A stretch of DNA of 64,000 bases, taken from the NCBI RefSeq assembly GCF_900460345.1, contig NZ_UHHW01000002.1, forward strand, positions 868,001-932,000, given 5' to 3'. How positions within the stretch are numbered: the first letter of the stretch is position 1; each line of letters starts with the position of its first letter. This DNA is from Trueperella pyogenes. GTDB taxonomy: Bacteria; Actinomycetota; Actinomycetes; Actinomycetales; Actinomycetaceae. The notes beneath the pieces were generated by a model. That model worked only from the letters and a program-made list of their open reading frames with translations, did not search any database and was not told the origin of the DNA. Below, one piece after another: positions 37,011 through 45,799 of this stretch. A program made the translations under genes and the position numbers.

Positions 37011-38336
37011 ATGTTACAACGTCTTGATTTGCGTGGTCGCCAGCTCACGCGCGCGCAGCTGGCCGCTGTTTTGCCACGTGCAGTGGTGGATATCGACGTG
37101 GCCCTCGATTCGGTTCGCCCGATTATTGACCGTGTGCGCAGGGAGGGCAGCGCGGCTTTGCGCGATTTGGCCGAGCGTTTTGACGGCGTGCGTCCTAAGC
37201 TCTTGCGCGTCCCGCAGGCGGCTATCGACGACGCCGAGGCCGGGCTCAGCCCCGAGCTGCGCCACGCGCTGGAGCTCTCGATCGAGCACAACCGGATGGG
37301 CCACCGCGCCCAAATGCCCAAGTCTTCCTCGACCACTATCATGCCTGGCGGCGTGATTCGCCAGCGCTGGATCCCGGTCGAGCGGGTGGGTCTGTACGTG
37401 CCGGGTGGGCTCGCTGTCTATCCGTCCTCGGTTATTCACAATGTGGTCGCCGCCCAGGTGGCCGGCGTCGCCGAGATTGCCCTAGCTTCGCCGCCGCAAA
37501 AGGAGTTTGGCGGCCTGCCTCATCCGACGATCCTCGCGGCGTGCAAGCTGCTGGGGATCACCGAGGTCTATGCCGTGGGCGGCGCGCAGGCGATCGCCAT
37601 GTTCGCCTACGGCGCCGCGGGCTCAGAGAGCGCCGACGGTGCGGTGCTGTGCTCCCCGGTCGACGTCGTCACCGGTCCGGGCAACATCTATGTCGCGGCG
37701 GCTAAACGCGCTGTTCACGGGCTCGTCGGTATTGACGCTGAGGCCGGCACCACCGAGATTGCGATCATTGCCGATGCCGGTGCCAATCCGCGCTTTGTAG
37801 CTGCCGATCTCCTCTCCCAAGCGGAGCACGATCCCGCGGCGGCCTCCGTCCTCATCACCGACAGCGTGGATTTTGCTGATGCCTGTGAAGCCGAGCTCAC
37901 AGCTCTTGCGGCCCAGACTAAACACGCTAAGCGAGTCGATATCGCGCTGCGCGGACCGCAGTCCGCAGTTGTGTTGGTGGACGACATCGATGGGGCTATC
38001 CGTGTGGCGAACGCTTACGCGGCTGAGCACCTGGAGATCCATACAGCCGACGCGCGCGATGTCGCCTCCCGTATCCGCAATGCGGGAGCGATCTTCGTCG
38101 GCCCGTATACTCCAGTGCCGTTAGGGGACTATATGGCCGGTTCGAACCACGTCCTGCCCACTGGCGGAACTGCGCGCTTTGCTGCAGGACTCAACGTCAT
38201 GGCCTACATCAAATCGGTTCAGGAGATCGAATACGATCAGGCTGCGATGGCGTCGCTGGTGGATCCGCTCAGCGTGTTCGCTGTCGCTGAGGATCTGCCT
38301 GCACACGCCAACGCTTTGCAGGTGAGGGTCTCGTGA
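37011..38336 (+). CDS. hisD: Histidinol dehydrogenase
   Basis: A 441-residue zinc enzyme that oxidises L-histidinol to L-histidine in the last two steps of the pathway. Family signatures VERVGLYVPGGLAVYPSS, VDVVTGPGNIYVAAAKR, EAGTTEIAIIADAGANP, LLSQAEHDP and the histidine pair in AAEHLEIH and GGTARFAAGL are in place. It is the first gene of hisD-hisC-hisB-unknown-hisH-priA-sseB. Its stop overlaps the hisC start. Confidence 0.96.
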   Translation: MLQRLDLRGRQLTRAQLAAVLPRAVVDIDVALDSVRPIIDRVRREGSAALRDLAERFDGVRPKLLRVPQAAIDDAEAGLSPELRHALELSIEHNRMGHRAQMPKSSSTTIMPGGVIRQRWIPVERVGLYVPGGLAVYPSSVIHNVVAAQVAGVAEIALASPPQKEFGGLPHPTILAACKLLGITEVYAVGGAQAIAMFAYGAAGSESADGAVLCSPVDVVTGPGNIYVAAAKRAVHGLVGIDAEAGTTEIAIIADAGANPRFVAADLLSQAEHDPAAASVLITDSVDFADACEAELTALAAQTKHAKRVDIALRGPQSAVVLVDDIDGAIRVANAYAAEHLEIHTADARDVASRIRNAGAIFVGPYTPVPLGDYMAGSNHVLPTGGTARFAAGLNVMAYIKSVQEIEYDQAAMASLVDPLSVFAVAEDLPAHANALQVRVS

Positions 38337-39442
38337 AGTTACCGCTTCGTGCCGAATTCGCAGCCGAGGAGCCTTATGGCGCTCCCCAGATGGATCTGCC
38401 GGTCATCCTCAACACCAATGAGAACCCCTACGCGCCCGATCAACAGGTCGTCGCGGATATCGCTGCGCGTGTCGCAGCGGCCGCGGCGAGGCTCAACCGC
38501 TATCCGGATCGGGAAGCCCGCGCCTTGCGCGCCGACCTCGCTGACTACCTCAAGATCGAGGCGGGGGTAGAACTGCGCGCAGAACACATCTGGGCGGCCA
38601 ACGGCTCGAACGAGATCATGGCACAGATTCTCACCGCGTTTGCCGGTCCGCAGCGTGTGGTCATGGCCTTCACGCCGTCTTATTCGATGTATCCCGAGTA
38701 CGCTCGCAACACCTTCGCTCAGTTCGTTCCGATTGCACGAGATGAGCACTTCGCGATCAAGATCGACGAGCTGCCCGGAGAACTGGTCACCCATCGCCCG
38801 GCTGTCATCCTGCTCGCCTCACCGAACAATCCCACCGGCACTGCGCTCGATCCAGCCGATCTCCGCGTGATCCTCGAAGCCAGCCAAACCACCGGCCCGG
38901 CAGAAGAAGATGGGGTCAGCGCCAGTATCGTCGTCGTGGACGAGGCCTACGGGGAGTTTCGCCGTGACGGCGTGCCCAGCGCGCTTGAGCTGCTCGCTGA
39001 ATTTCCGAATCTCATCGTCACCCGGACGATGTCGAAAGCTTTTGGGGCTGCCGGTTTGCGGCTGGGATACATGGCGGCAAGTGAAGAGATCGTCAATATG
39101 ATCCGGATCGTGCGCCTGCCCTACCACCTGTCAGCGCTCAGCCAGGCCGCAGCGCGTGCCGCGCTTGCCCACCGGGAATCCCTCATGGAGCAAGTAGACC
39201 AGATCCGCACTGAGCGCGATCGCCTCGCGGCGACGCTGACAAAGATGGGCCTACGGGTGGCGGACTCGGATGCGAACTTCTTGATGTTTGGTACATTTGA
39301 AGATCGCCACGGTCTGTGGCAGCGCCTTGTGGAACGTGGGGTTTTGATTCGTGAGGTTGGCCCACAGGGGTGGCTTCGTGTGAGTATTGGAAAGCCGGAT
39401 GAAAATGCGGCGTTTGTTGCCGCGCTGAAGGAGGCACGATGA
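38333..39442 (+). CDS. hisC: Histidinol-phosphate aminotransferase
   Basis: A 369-residue fold-type I PLP aminotransferase acting on imidazole acetol phosphate. NENPYAPD is the usual opening, [12 protein letters not shown] and [13 protein letters not shown] follow, and Lys235 in [17 protein letters not shown] should bind PLP. The GTG start overlaps the hisD stop by 4 bases. It ends 4 bases into hisB. Confidence 0.95.
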   Translation: MKLPLRAEFAAEEPYGAPQMDLPVILNTNENPYAPDQQVVADIAARVAAAAARLNRYPDREARALRADLADYLKIEAGVELRAEHIWAANGSNEIMAQILTAFAGPQRVVMAFTPSYSMYPEYARNTFAQFVPIARDEHFAIKIDELPGELVTHRPAVILLASPNNPTGTALDPADLRVILEASQTTGPAEEDGVSASIVVVDEAYGEFRRDGVPSALELLAEFPNLIVTRTMSKAFGAAGLRLGYMAASEEIVNMIRIVRLPYHLSALSQAAARAALAHRESLMEQVDQIRTERDRLAATLTKMGLRVADSDANFLMFGTFEDRHGLWQRLVERGVLIREVGPQGWLRVSIGKPDENAAFVAALKEAR

Positions 39443-40038
39443 CTCGTGTAGCACAAGTGGAGCGCGCTACCAGTGAATCGTCTATTCGGGTAGCGATTGA
39501 CCTCGATGGCACTGGCGTGTCCCAGATTCATACGGGAGTGCCGTTCTACGATCACATGCTTAACGCGTTGTCTAAGCACTCGCTTATTGACATGACTATT
39601 GAGGCGGAAGGGGATATCGAGGTCGATGTCCACCATACGGTCGAAGATACCGCGATCTGCTTAGGCCAGGCAGTAAAGAAGGCTCTGGGGGACAAGCGCG
39701 GGATTGCCCGGTTTGGCGACGCCGTGGTGCCGCTTGACGAGTCGCTTGCGCGGGCTGTGGTGGACGTGTCGGGCAGGCCGTACGTCGTTCATCGCGGCGA
39801 ACCTGCTGGCCAGGAGTACCACCTCATCGGAGGTCACTTCACCGGCTCGATGACCCGCCACGTCTTTGAGTCTTTTGCGCTGAACGCCGAGATTTGCTTG
39901 CACATCGAGTTGTTCTATGGGCGCGACCCGCACCATATTGTTGAGGCGCAGTTCAAAGCGCTCGCGCGGGCACTGCGCGCCGCAGTCGAACCCGATCCGC
40001 GCGTGTGTGGCGTCCCGTCGACGAAGGGTGCACTGTGA
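39439..40038 (+). CDS. hisB: Imidazoleglycerol-phosphate dehydratase
   Basis: A 199-residue monofunctional manganese enzyme, without the phosphatase half seen in enterobacterial His[51 protein letters not shown] and the C-terminal [17 protein letters not shown] motif match the family over its full length. It overlaps hisC and the next gene by 4 bases each. Confidence 0.96.
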   Translation: MTRVAQVERATSESSIRVAIDLDGTGVSQIHTGVPFYDHMLNALSKHSLIDMTIEAEGDIEVDVHHTVEDTAICLGQAVKKALGDKRGIARFGDAVVPLDESLARAVVDVSGRPYVVHRGEPAGQEYHLIGGHFTGSMTRHVFESFALNAEICLHIELFYGRDPHHIVEAQFKALARALRAAVEPDPRVCGVPSTKGAL

Positions 40039-40550
40039 GCCTGCGCAGATTTGTTGTCCTCACCCCCTTTCAGCAACCTGAGGTGGTTGCAGGCATACTC
40101 CGACTGCGCGAACTTGCCGCCCAGGTGATCGGCACGGACTCCGGCGTGTGCGTCGTCCATGAGGTGGCAAAGCCCGAATTTACTGACTGGGATATCGCCG
40201 AATTGCTCGGTGACGCGCCGCAGGAGCTTGCGGCGGAGGGAGCCGATGACCCAGACAATCTCGCCGGTCCGCTCTCGACTCTGTCCGCATACGGCGTCGT
40301 GCTCCTGACAGCCGAGCTGGGCGACGACGTCGGCTCGGAGTCCGGACTATCCGGCATGGTCACAGGCGTGCGCTACCTCAACGGGAAACGCGATGAAGAA
40401 GTACAGGCCGGGATCCTCCTGAACATGCTCGATCCAAAGGTGGAAAGCCTGGTGATCAATGGTGCCGGTGGAGAGGGGATCTCTGCGATGGATCTGACGC
40501 TGGTGGACGTAGAGAGAATTCTGGGTAAGCCGGGCAAGGATCAAGCATGA
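40035..40550 (+). CDS. Unknown protein inside the his operon
   Basis: A 171-residue acidic soluble protein that I cannot assign to a known enzyme. It begins [18 protein letters not shown], has a helical region rich in Ala, Glu and Asp at about 60-90 and ends with a mixed region ([22 protein letters not shown]) without obvious catalytic motifs. The GTG start overlaps hisB by 4 bases and its end overlaps hisH by 4, so it is firmly embedded in the operon. A gene of unknown function also lies between hisB and hisH in bifidobacteria, to my knowledge. A regulatory or complex-forming role with HisH is possible. Confidence 0.65.
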   Translation: MSLRRFVVLTPFQQPEVVAGILRLRELAAQVIGTDSGVCVVHEVAKPEFTDWDIAELLGDAPQELAAEGADDPDNLAGPLSTLSAYGVVLLTAELGDDVGSESGLSGMVTGVRYLNGKRDEEVQAGILLNMLDPKVESLVINGAGGEGISAMDLTLVDVERILGKPGKDQA

Positions 40551-41194
40551 TCGCAGTACTCGATATCCAAAGTGGAAATGTTCGCTCTGTCGTGCGTGCC
40601 TTCGAAAAGGTGGGCGCCGAGGTGGAGCTCACGGCCGACCCGGAGCTGCTGATGTCGGCTGACGGCCTGGTCGTGCCCGGCGTGGGAGCCATGGGCGCGG
40701 TGATGGACAAGATCCGCGCCGTGCGCGCCGACCGCATCATCGAGCGCCGTCTCGCTGGTGGTCGGCCGGTCTTCGGTATCTGCGTTGGCTTGCAGGTGAT
40801 GTTCGACAAATCGACTGAGCACGACGGCGCCGAGGGACTGGGCCAGTGGCCAGGAACCGTGGACCTACTGCCCGCGCCGATCGTGCCGCACATGGGCTGG
40901 TCCACGGTGGATGTGCCAGAAGGCTCGAGCCTGTTCGCCGGCATCGAACGCGAACGCTTCTATTTCGTCCATTCCTATGCAGTGATGTCAGATCCGCGCG
41001 AGGGGATGGACGATGCGCACTTTTCTCCGCCGCTGGTCACGTTCGCCGATCACGGTGCCCGCTTCGTTGCCGCCGTCGAGAACGGCCCGCTCGTAGCGAC
41101 CCAGTTCCATCCCGAAAAATCCGCCGACGCCGGTTTGCAGCTGTTGCGTAACTGGCTCGCTTCTGTGAAAGGTGACCATGTCTGCGCGTCTTGA
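40547..41194 (+). CDS. hisH: Imidazole glycerol phosphate synthase, glutaminase subunit
   Basis: A 215-residue class I glutamine amidotransferase that supplies ammonia to HisF. The nucleophile Cys79 lies in [10 protein letters not shown]; His188 and Glu190 in FHPEKS complete the triad. PGVGAMG and PHMGWSTV are HisH signatures. It overlaps the preceding gene by 4 bases. Its partner hisF is not next to it and is not in this window, although HisH is usually inactive without HisF. Confidence 0.93.
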   Translation: MIAVLDIQSGNVRSVVRAFEKVGAEVELTADPELLMSADGLVVPGVGAMGAVMDKIRAVRADRIIERRLAGGRPVFGICVGLQVMFDKSTEHDGAEGLGQWPGTVDLLPAPIVPHMGWSTVDVPEGSSLFAGIERERFYFVHSYAVMSDPREGMDDAHFSPPLVTFADHGARFVAAVENGPLVATQFHPEKSADAGLQLLRNWLASVKGDHVCAS

Positions 41195-41912
41195 ACTACT
41201 CCCCGCTGTCGACGTCGTCGGCGGCCAGGCCGTTCGCCTCAACCAGGGGGAGGCGGGCACTGAGCAGGTTTATGGAGATCCTGAACAGGCCGTTGCGCTC
41301 TTTGCTGAGCAGGGTGCGCAGTGGATCCACCTCGTCGACCTCGACGCCGCTTTCGGTCGTGGCTCCAACCATGAGTTACTGTCACGGATCGTCTCGCAAC
41401 ACAAGGGTGTGAAGATCGAGCTCTCGGGCGGTATCCGCGACGAAGCTACGCTGGCCCGTGCAATCGAAGCAGGCGCTACTCGCGTCAATCTTGGCACTGC
41501 TGCCCTGGAGGATCCGGATTGGACGAGGCGTGCGATTGCCGAGTACGGCGACCAGGTTGCGGTCGGCTTGGACGTGCGTGGTGACGTGCTTACCGCACGC
41601 GGCTGGACGCGTGATGCGGGCAACTTATGGGACGTGCTCAGACGCTTGAACGACGACGGCTGTGCCCGTTACGTGCTCACCGACGTCACGAAGGACGGCA
41701 TGCTCTCCGGCCCCAACCTCGATCTCTTGCGGCGCGTATGCGAGGCTACTGATCGGCCCGTCGTGGCCTCCGGCGGAATCTCCTCACTTGCCGATATCGC
41801 GGCAATTCGTCAGCTCACCGAGATCGGTGTGGAGGGCGCGATCGTCGGTAAGGCCTTGTATGCGGGCGCATTCACCCTGCCTGAGGCACTAAAGATCGCA
41901 GCTGGGGACTAG
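41178..41912 (+). CDS. priA: Phosphoribosyl isomerase, PriA type
   Basis: A 244-residue TIM-barrel isomerase. [47 protein letters not shown] and [12 protein letters not shown] follow HisA, and [12 protein letters not shown] (with the Arg and Trp of actinobacterial PriA loop 5) suggests the dual-function PriA. PriA acts on ProFAR in histidine synthesis and on phosphoribosyl anthranilate in tryptophan synthesis. Whether both activities remain here depends on loss of trpF or trp genes, which cannot be judged in this window. The start is ATG 41178 with AAAGG upstream, overlapping hisH. Confidence 0.9.
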   Translation: MSARLELLPAVDVVGGQAVRLNQGEAGTEQVYGDPEQAVALFAEQGAQWIHLVDLDAAFGRGSNHELLSRIVSQHKGVKIELSGGIRDEATLARAIEAGATRVNLGTAALEDPDWTRRAIAEYGDQVAVGLDVRGDVLTARGWTRDAGNLWDVLRRLNDDGCARYVLTDVTKDGMLSGPNLDLLRRVCEATDRPVVASGGISSLADIAAIRQLTEIGVEGAIVGKALYAGAFTLPEALKIAAGD

Positions 41913-41918
41913 GTCTGC

Positions 41919-42659
41919 ATGGTGGACCTTAATCGAATTCTCAGCCCGAATCCTTACGCCGACGACGACGGATCGATCACCCCTGAGCTAGCCGCCGCCT
42001 ATGGCGAACCCGAGCTAGTTCGGGTAACTGCTATCGTGGCGGCGCTTCGCCGCGTCATCGTCCCGGTTGTCCCGCATCCTCATCCGGAGCGTGACAGCAG
42101 GGGCCGTGGCGCTGAGACCATAGCCGTCGATGAACCAGATGACGCCGATCTGCTCGAATGCCCCGACGAGGATCTTGTTCGGGTGGAGTTTCCCGGTGGG
42201 CGCCACGGATTGCCCATCTTTTCGAGCGTGAAAACGCTGCGGACGTGGAATTCGCAGGCCCGCCCGGTGCCGGTCGATGTGTCAAAAGTGGCCTCGGCTG
42301 CTCTCCAACGTGCCGACGGCGTGCTCGTGCTCGACCCAGGCCCCAAGCAGACGTGGCTCGGCCGCAGTGCGACCGCTGCGCTCGCATCCAACACCCCGTG
42401 GGTGGCGCCCTGGGATGACCCGCAGATCGTTGAGCGAATTGCGTCGGGGATCGAGGGCGATATGCCCGGCCTGGAGAGGATCTCTATTTCGCCGGGAAGG
42501 AATGGCTCGGCCGTCGTCGTCCTATCTCTCGCTGCAGCTTTAGACCGGGAAGACGCCACCAACATCGCCCACACCGTCAGCGCAATCATAGGCGCGGATG
42601 AGTACGTGAGGTCTCGCCTCGACGTCGTGGAGATCCGGCCATTCGTCAGCGTCGCATAG
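41919..42659 (+). CDS. SseB-like protein
   Basis: A 246-residue soluble protein that resembles actinobacterial SseB-family proteins, commonly encoded just after priA and before infC. Recognisable segments are LRRVIVPVVPHP, HGLPIFSSVKTLRTW and ADGVLVLDPGPKQTWLGRSATAALA. The function is unknown. It starts 7 bases after the priA stop, so it is probably the last gene of the his operon. It takes the place where hisF is found in other actinobacterial his clusters. Confidence 0.7.
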   Translation: MVDLNRILSPNPYADDDGSITPELAAAYGEPELVRVTAIVAALRRVIVPVVPHPHPERDSRGRGAETIAVDEPDDADLLECPDEDLVRVEFPGGRHGLPIFSSVKTLRTWNSQARPVPVDVSKVASAALQRADGVLVLDPGPKQTWLGRSATAALASNTPWVAPWDDPQIVERIASGIEGDMPGLERISISPGRNGSAVVVLSLAAALDREDATNIAHTVSAIIGADEYVRSRLDVVEIRPFVSVA

Positions 42660-42672
42660 GCTCGTGGGCAAT

Positions 42673-42723
42673 GTCACGCGAAAAAGTGACCCTGCGGCGC
42701 CATGGAATATGACCAGAGGCGCC
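42673..42723 (+). other. Two small hairpins between sseB and the infC promoter
   Basis: GTCAC/GTGAC (42673-42677 with 42686-42690, loop of 8 nt) and GGCGCC/GGCGCC (42696-42701 with 42718-42723) can form stems after the sseB stop. They may end the his operon. There is no T-tract. Confidence 0.3.
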
Positions 42724-42729
42724 CTTGCC

Positions 42730-42738
42730 TGATACACT
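42730..42738 (+). promoter_or_regulatory. Extended -10 promoter element of infC-rpmI-rplT
   Basis: TGATACACT fits an extended -10 box (TGnTAnnnT). ATGACC, 18 bp upstream at 42709-42714, is a weak -35. It would give an infC leader of about 150 nt. Confidence 0.45.
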
Positions 42739-42744
42739 TCCATA

Positions 42745-42898
42745 CGACCACCACCGGCAGATGCCGGGATGCAAGCGGAGAAATCCCACCTTGAGTTCCT
42801 GAACAAAGGAGCCGGGTTGAGGGTCAAGGTGAGCTAGGCTCGTCTTTTCCTCTGGGTACTCCGTGCGCATTGCACGTCGAAGTAGAAGAGGAACCGTT
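42745..42898 (+). promoter_or_regulatory. Long structured infC leader
   Basis: About 150 nt lie between the proposed transcription start and infC. They include a CCGGC/GCCGG hairpin with a tetraloop (42754-42758 with 42763-42767), purine-rich runs and an internal AAAGGAGCCGGG not followed by a good start codon. Autoregulatory leaders for the IF3-L35-L20 operon are well known in other phyla (L20 leader), so control by L20 or IF3 is plausible; the fold here is not matched to a known one. Confidence 0.4.
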
Positions 42899-43534
42899 AT
42901 CAACGAGCCAAGAATCAACGATCGAATTACCGTTTCCGAGGTACGTCTTGTCGGACCGGGCGGTGAACAGGTCGGCGTCGTCCGCGTTAAGGATGCTCTG
43001 CGTCTCGCCCAGGAAGCTAATCTCGATCTTGTTGAGGTGGCACCCAACGCCAATCCGCCGGTTGCCAAGCTGATGGACTACGGCAAATTCAAGTATGAAG
43101 CCGCGCAGAAGAAGCGCGAAGCCCGCCGCAACCAGGTGAATACCCAGCTCAAGGAAATTCGCCTCAGCTTGAAAATCGAAAAGCACGATTACGAAACGAA
43201 GATCAACCGCATCAAGAAGTTCCTTGATGGGGGAGACAAGGTCAAGATCCAACTTCGTTTCAAGGGCCGCGAGCAGCTGCGCCCCGAAATGGGTGTCCGT
43301 CTCTTGGAACGTCTTGCGAAAGACACCGAGGAAAACTCCACCGTGGAGTCTGCTCCTCGAGTCGATGGTCGCAACATGGTGATGGTACTTGCTCCTATTC
43401 GCCGTAAGTCTCAGGCAAAGTCCGATCAGCGTCGTCGGCGCGAGGCTGAGCGAGAAGCTCGCAAAGCTGAACAGGCGCGTCGCGCCAAGGAACAAAGCGC
43501 TGCGGACAACCCCGTAGAGACTGTAGAGAACTAG
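42899..43534 (+). CDS. infC: Translation initiation factor IF-3, probable ATC start
   Basis: A protein of about 211 residues that binds the 30S subunit and checks start-codon choice. [47 protein letters not shown] and [19 protein letters not shown] span both IF-3 domains. A Lys/Arg/Ala-rich tail of about 40 residues follows. I favour ATC 42899 as the start: AGAGGA lies 6 nt upstream, it gives the usual MNEPRIND-like N-terminus, and rare start codons are the rule for infC because IF-3 represses them. The alternative GTG 42863 has no ribosome site and adds 12 residues. Confidence 0.9.
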   Translation: MNEPRINDRITVSEVRLVGPGGEQVGVVRVKDALRLAQEANLDLVEVAPNANPPVAKLMDYGKFKYEAAQKKREARRNQVNTQLKEIRLSLKIEKHDYETKINRIKKFLDGGDKVKIQLRFKGREQLRPEMGVRLLERLAKDTEENSTVESAPRVDGRNMVMVLAPIRRKSQAKSDQRRRREAEREARKAEQARRAKEQSAADNPVETVEN

Positions 43535-43553
43535 ATAAAGAAGGACATGAATA

Positions 43554-43748
43554 ATGCCTAAGATGAAGACCCACTCGGGTGCCAAGAAGCGCTTCCGCGT
43601 CACTGGTAGCGGAAAGCTCATGCGCGAGCAGGCTGGCAAGCGCCACCTCCTCGAGCACAAGTCCACGCGCCGCACCCGCCGTCTGTCCTCGGATCAGCCG
43701 GTTGCTCAGGCCGACGTCAAGCCCACCAAGCGCCTTTTGGGCATGTAA
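43554..43748 (+). CDS. rpmI: 50S ribosomal protein L35
   Basis: A 64-residue very basic protein of the large subunit. [20 protein letters not shown] is the diagnostic N-terminus and [14 protein letters not shown] the core. AAGAAGGAC precedes the ATG at moderate distance. It is the middle gene of infC-rpmI-rplT, 19 bases after infC and 11 before rplT. Confidence 0.98.
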   Translation: MPKMKTHSGAKKRFRVTGSGKLMREQAGKRHLLEHKSTRRTRRLSSDQPVAQADVKPTKRLLGM

Positions 43749-43759
43749 GGAGTAGGAAC

Positions 43760-44143
43760 ATGGCACGCGTAAAGAATGCACTGAACTCCAAGAAGTCCCG
43801 TCGTACCACGCTCGAGCGCGCAAAGGGCTATCGCGGTCAGCGTTCGCGCCTGTACCGCAAGGCCAAGGAGCAGGTCACTCACTCATTCGTTTACAACTAC
43901 CGTGATCGCAAGGTCCGTAAGAACGAATTCCGTAAGCTCTGGATCCAGCGTATCAACGCCGCTTGCCGCGCTGAGGGCATGGTCTACTCGCGTTTCATGC
44001 AGGGACTGTCCCTCGCAGGTATCGAGGTCGATCGCCGCATGCTCGCTGAGCTCGCAGTGAACGACCCGGCTGCTTTCAAGGCTCTCGTTGAGGCAGCTAA
44101 GGCTGCGCTTCCTGCTGACGTGAACGCGCCGGTTGCCAAGTAA
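43760..44143 (+). CDS. rplT: 50S ribosomal protein L20
   Basis: A 127-residue basic protein that binds 23S rRNA early in assembly. [40 protein letters not shown] and [23 protein letters not shown] cover the family. TAAGGAGTAGGAAC precedes the ATG. In other bacteria L20 represses this operon. A strong terminator follows the stop. Confidence 0.98.
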   Translation: MARVKNALNSKKSRRTTLERAKGYRGQRSRLYRKAKEQVTHSFVYNYRDRKVRKNEFRKLWIQRINAACRAEGMVYSRFMQGLSLAGIEVDRRMLAELAVNDPAAFKALVEAAKAALPADVNAPVAK

Positions 44144-44154
44144 AGCACGTGCGT

Positions 44155-44190
44155 AGGCGGGCTCCGATGCGTCGGAGCCCGCCTCGTTTA
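44155..44190 (+). terminator. Intrinsic terminator of infC-rpmI-rplT
   Basis: A perfect 13-bp GC-rich stem (44155-44167 with 44172-44184), tetraloop TGCG, then CGTTT. It lies 12 nt after the rplT stop. Confidence 0.9.
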
Positions 44191-44218
44191 TGCTAGTAAA
44201 GTTGACATTGGAGGCACC

Positions 44219-44773
44219 ATGGAAATTATTGAACCGAAAATGCAGGCGACGGCAATCGCGGGCCTGTTTGTCATCACGCCAAAGCAGATTACCGACGAGC
44301 GCGGGACGATTCGCGAGCTCGTGCGCAGGTCTTGGCTCGCTGAGCAGGGGCTAGTCAGTGAGTTTGCGCAAGCGAACAACACGCTCACGCACAAGGGTGG
44401 ATTGCGCGGCCTGCACGCCGAGGCCATGACGAAGCTGGTCACCGTCGTATCCGGGCGCGCCTTCGGCGCCTATGTGGATATCCGTAAGGACTCGGCGTCG
44501 TTTGGCGAAGTTGTCACTGTGGACATCACACCCGGCACAATGGTGCTCGTGCCGCAAGGAGTCTGCAACGGCTTCCAAGCACTTGAGGAAGAGACTGAGT
44601 ACCTATACTTCTTCGACTCCGAATGGCGACCTGGCATGCCAGGGGCGGCACTTGCTCCGTTGGATCCAGATCTAAATATCTCGTGGCCCATTCCGGTCGA
44701 CCAAACCAATCGCGCGATGATCTCAGAAAAGGATCTCAACGCGCCGCGTTTTGCTACATTTAAGGACCGCTAA
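44219..44773 (+). CDS. dTDP-4-dehydrorhamnose 3,5-epimerase-like (RmlC family) protein
   Basis: A 184-residue cupin of the RmlC type. DERGTIRELVRRSWL, GGLRGLHAEAMTKLVTVVSGRAF and DIRKDSASFGEVVTVDI follow the family, with the catalytic His in RGLH and Lys in MTKLV retained. RmlC epimerises the sugar on dTDP-rhamnose precursors for cell-surface glycans. No rmlABD genes are nearby, so a related sugar or a different role is possible. GGAGGCACC precedes the ATG. A TATGCT -10-like box lies at about 44188. The SpoU gene follows with no gap. Confidence 0.75.
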   Translation: MEIIEPKMQATAIAGLFVITPKQITDERGTIRELVRRSWLAEQGLVSEFAQANNTLTHKGGLRGLHAEAMTKLVTVVSGRAFGAYVDIRKDSASFGEVVTVDITPGTMVLVPQGVCNGFQALEEETEYLYFFDSEWRPGMPGAALAPLDPDLNISWPIPVDQTNRAMISEKDLNAPRFATFKDR

Positions 44774-45634
44774 ATGCCGCGTCGGCACACGGGTCTGACC
44801 GGGCAAGCCAAGAAGGCTGCGGGGTTGCAACTGCGCAAGAACCGGCAGCGCTTCGGGCAGATTCTTGTGGAGGGACCGCAGGCGGTACGGGAAGTTCTCA
44901 CCCGTCCGGAGCTCGTCCGTGATCTCTATGTCACCGAGGCCGGTCTCGATGCCCATCCTGACCTGGATATCCTCGCACAGCGCGTCGATCCCTTTACACA
45001 TGTCCTCACCGAGCAGGACTTTGCCAAGCTTTCGACGTCGGCCCAGGGCTGGCTCGCGGTAGCTGAGGCGCCGCTTTCGGCGTCGCTGGAGGACGTGCTC
45101 AAGGCCAGTCCGCGGCTGCTCGTGGGCCTTGTGGAATCTGCAGACCCTGGGAATCTGGGCACGATCATTCGCACAGCCGACGCGGCTGGTGCCGACGCCG
45201 TCTTCCTTGGCCACGGCTCAGTCGAGCTCTACAACCCTAAGGTCATCCGCGCTTCGGCCGGCTCTGTCTTCCATCTGCCGATTCTGGGTGTGGATATTAA
45301 CGACGCCGTCAGCTCAGTTCGCCGCGCTGGCCTCCAGGTACTCTGTGCAGACGGGCGAGGACGTGGCGATCTGGGCGTACTCTTGATGGGCGTGAGGGCG
45401 GACGAATCTGCGCGCCTTGCGCAACCGGGGGAGTTAGACCTCAGCGCGCCGACTATGTGGCTCGTCGGCAACGAGGCTCACGGTTTCACCGCAGCCCAGC
45501 GGGAGCTCGCCGATCACGCTGTTCGTATCCCGATGTGGGGGGAAGCTGAATCCTTGAACGCCGGTGTCGCGACGTCGCTGTGTCTGTACGCGAGCGCACT
45601 TGCACAGCGCGCGGGCATGGGAACAAATACCTAG
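44774..45634 (+). CDS. SpoU-family RNA 2'-O-methyltransferase
   Basis: A 286-residue SPOUT methyltransferase with an N-terminal substrate-binding domain (RFGQILVEGPQAVREVL). The SpoU motifs are SADPGNLGTIIRTADAAGADAV, LVGNEAHGF and AESLNAGVATSL, forming the knotted SAM site. It may modify 23S rRNA (RlmB or TsnR type); the target cannot be read from sequence. The order rplT-spoU-pheS-pheT is typical of actinobacteria, but here an RmlC-like gene and an old yellow enzyme gene are interspersed. It starts directly after the RmlC-like stop. Confidence 0.9.
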   Translation: MPRRHTGLTGQAKKAAGLQLRKNRQRFGQILVEGPQAVREVLTRPELVRDLYVTEAGLDAHPDLDILAQRVDPFTHVLTEQDFAKLSTSAQGWLAVAEAPLSASLEDVLKASPRLLVGLVESADPGNLGTIIRTADAAGADAVFLGHGSVELYNPKVIRASAGSVFHLPILGVDINDAVSSVRRAGLQVLCADGRGRGDLGVLLMGVRADESARLAQPGELDLSAPTMWLVGNEAHGFTAAQRELADHAVRIPMWGEAESLNAGVATSLCLYASALAQRAGMGTNT

Positions 45635-45799
45635 CTCTTTCCTGCGCCTTGGCTTTTCGCCGAGCGTCTTGTGCGCCGCAGGCCATGAGTTCACATTATT
45701 TTTTCACAAAGATTGCCTGAAACGGGTATGAATAGAGTACGCCGATCACAGGCGTGCGGCGCGAGATACGCTATGTCAATGTGTGGGGAGATGCGAAAC

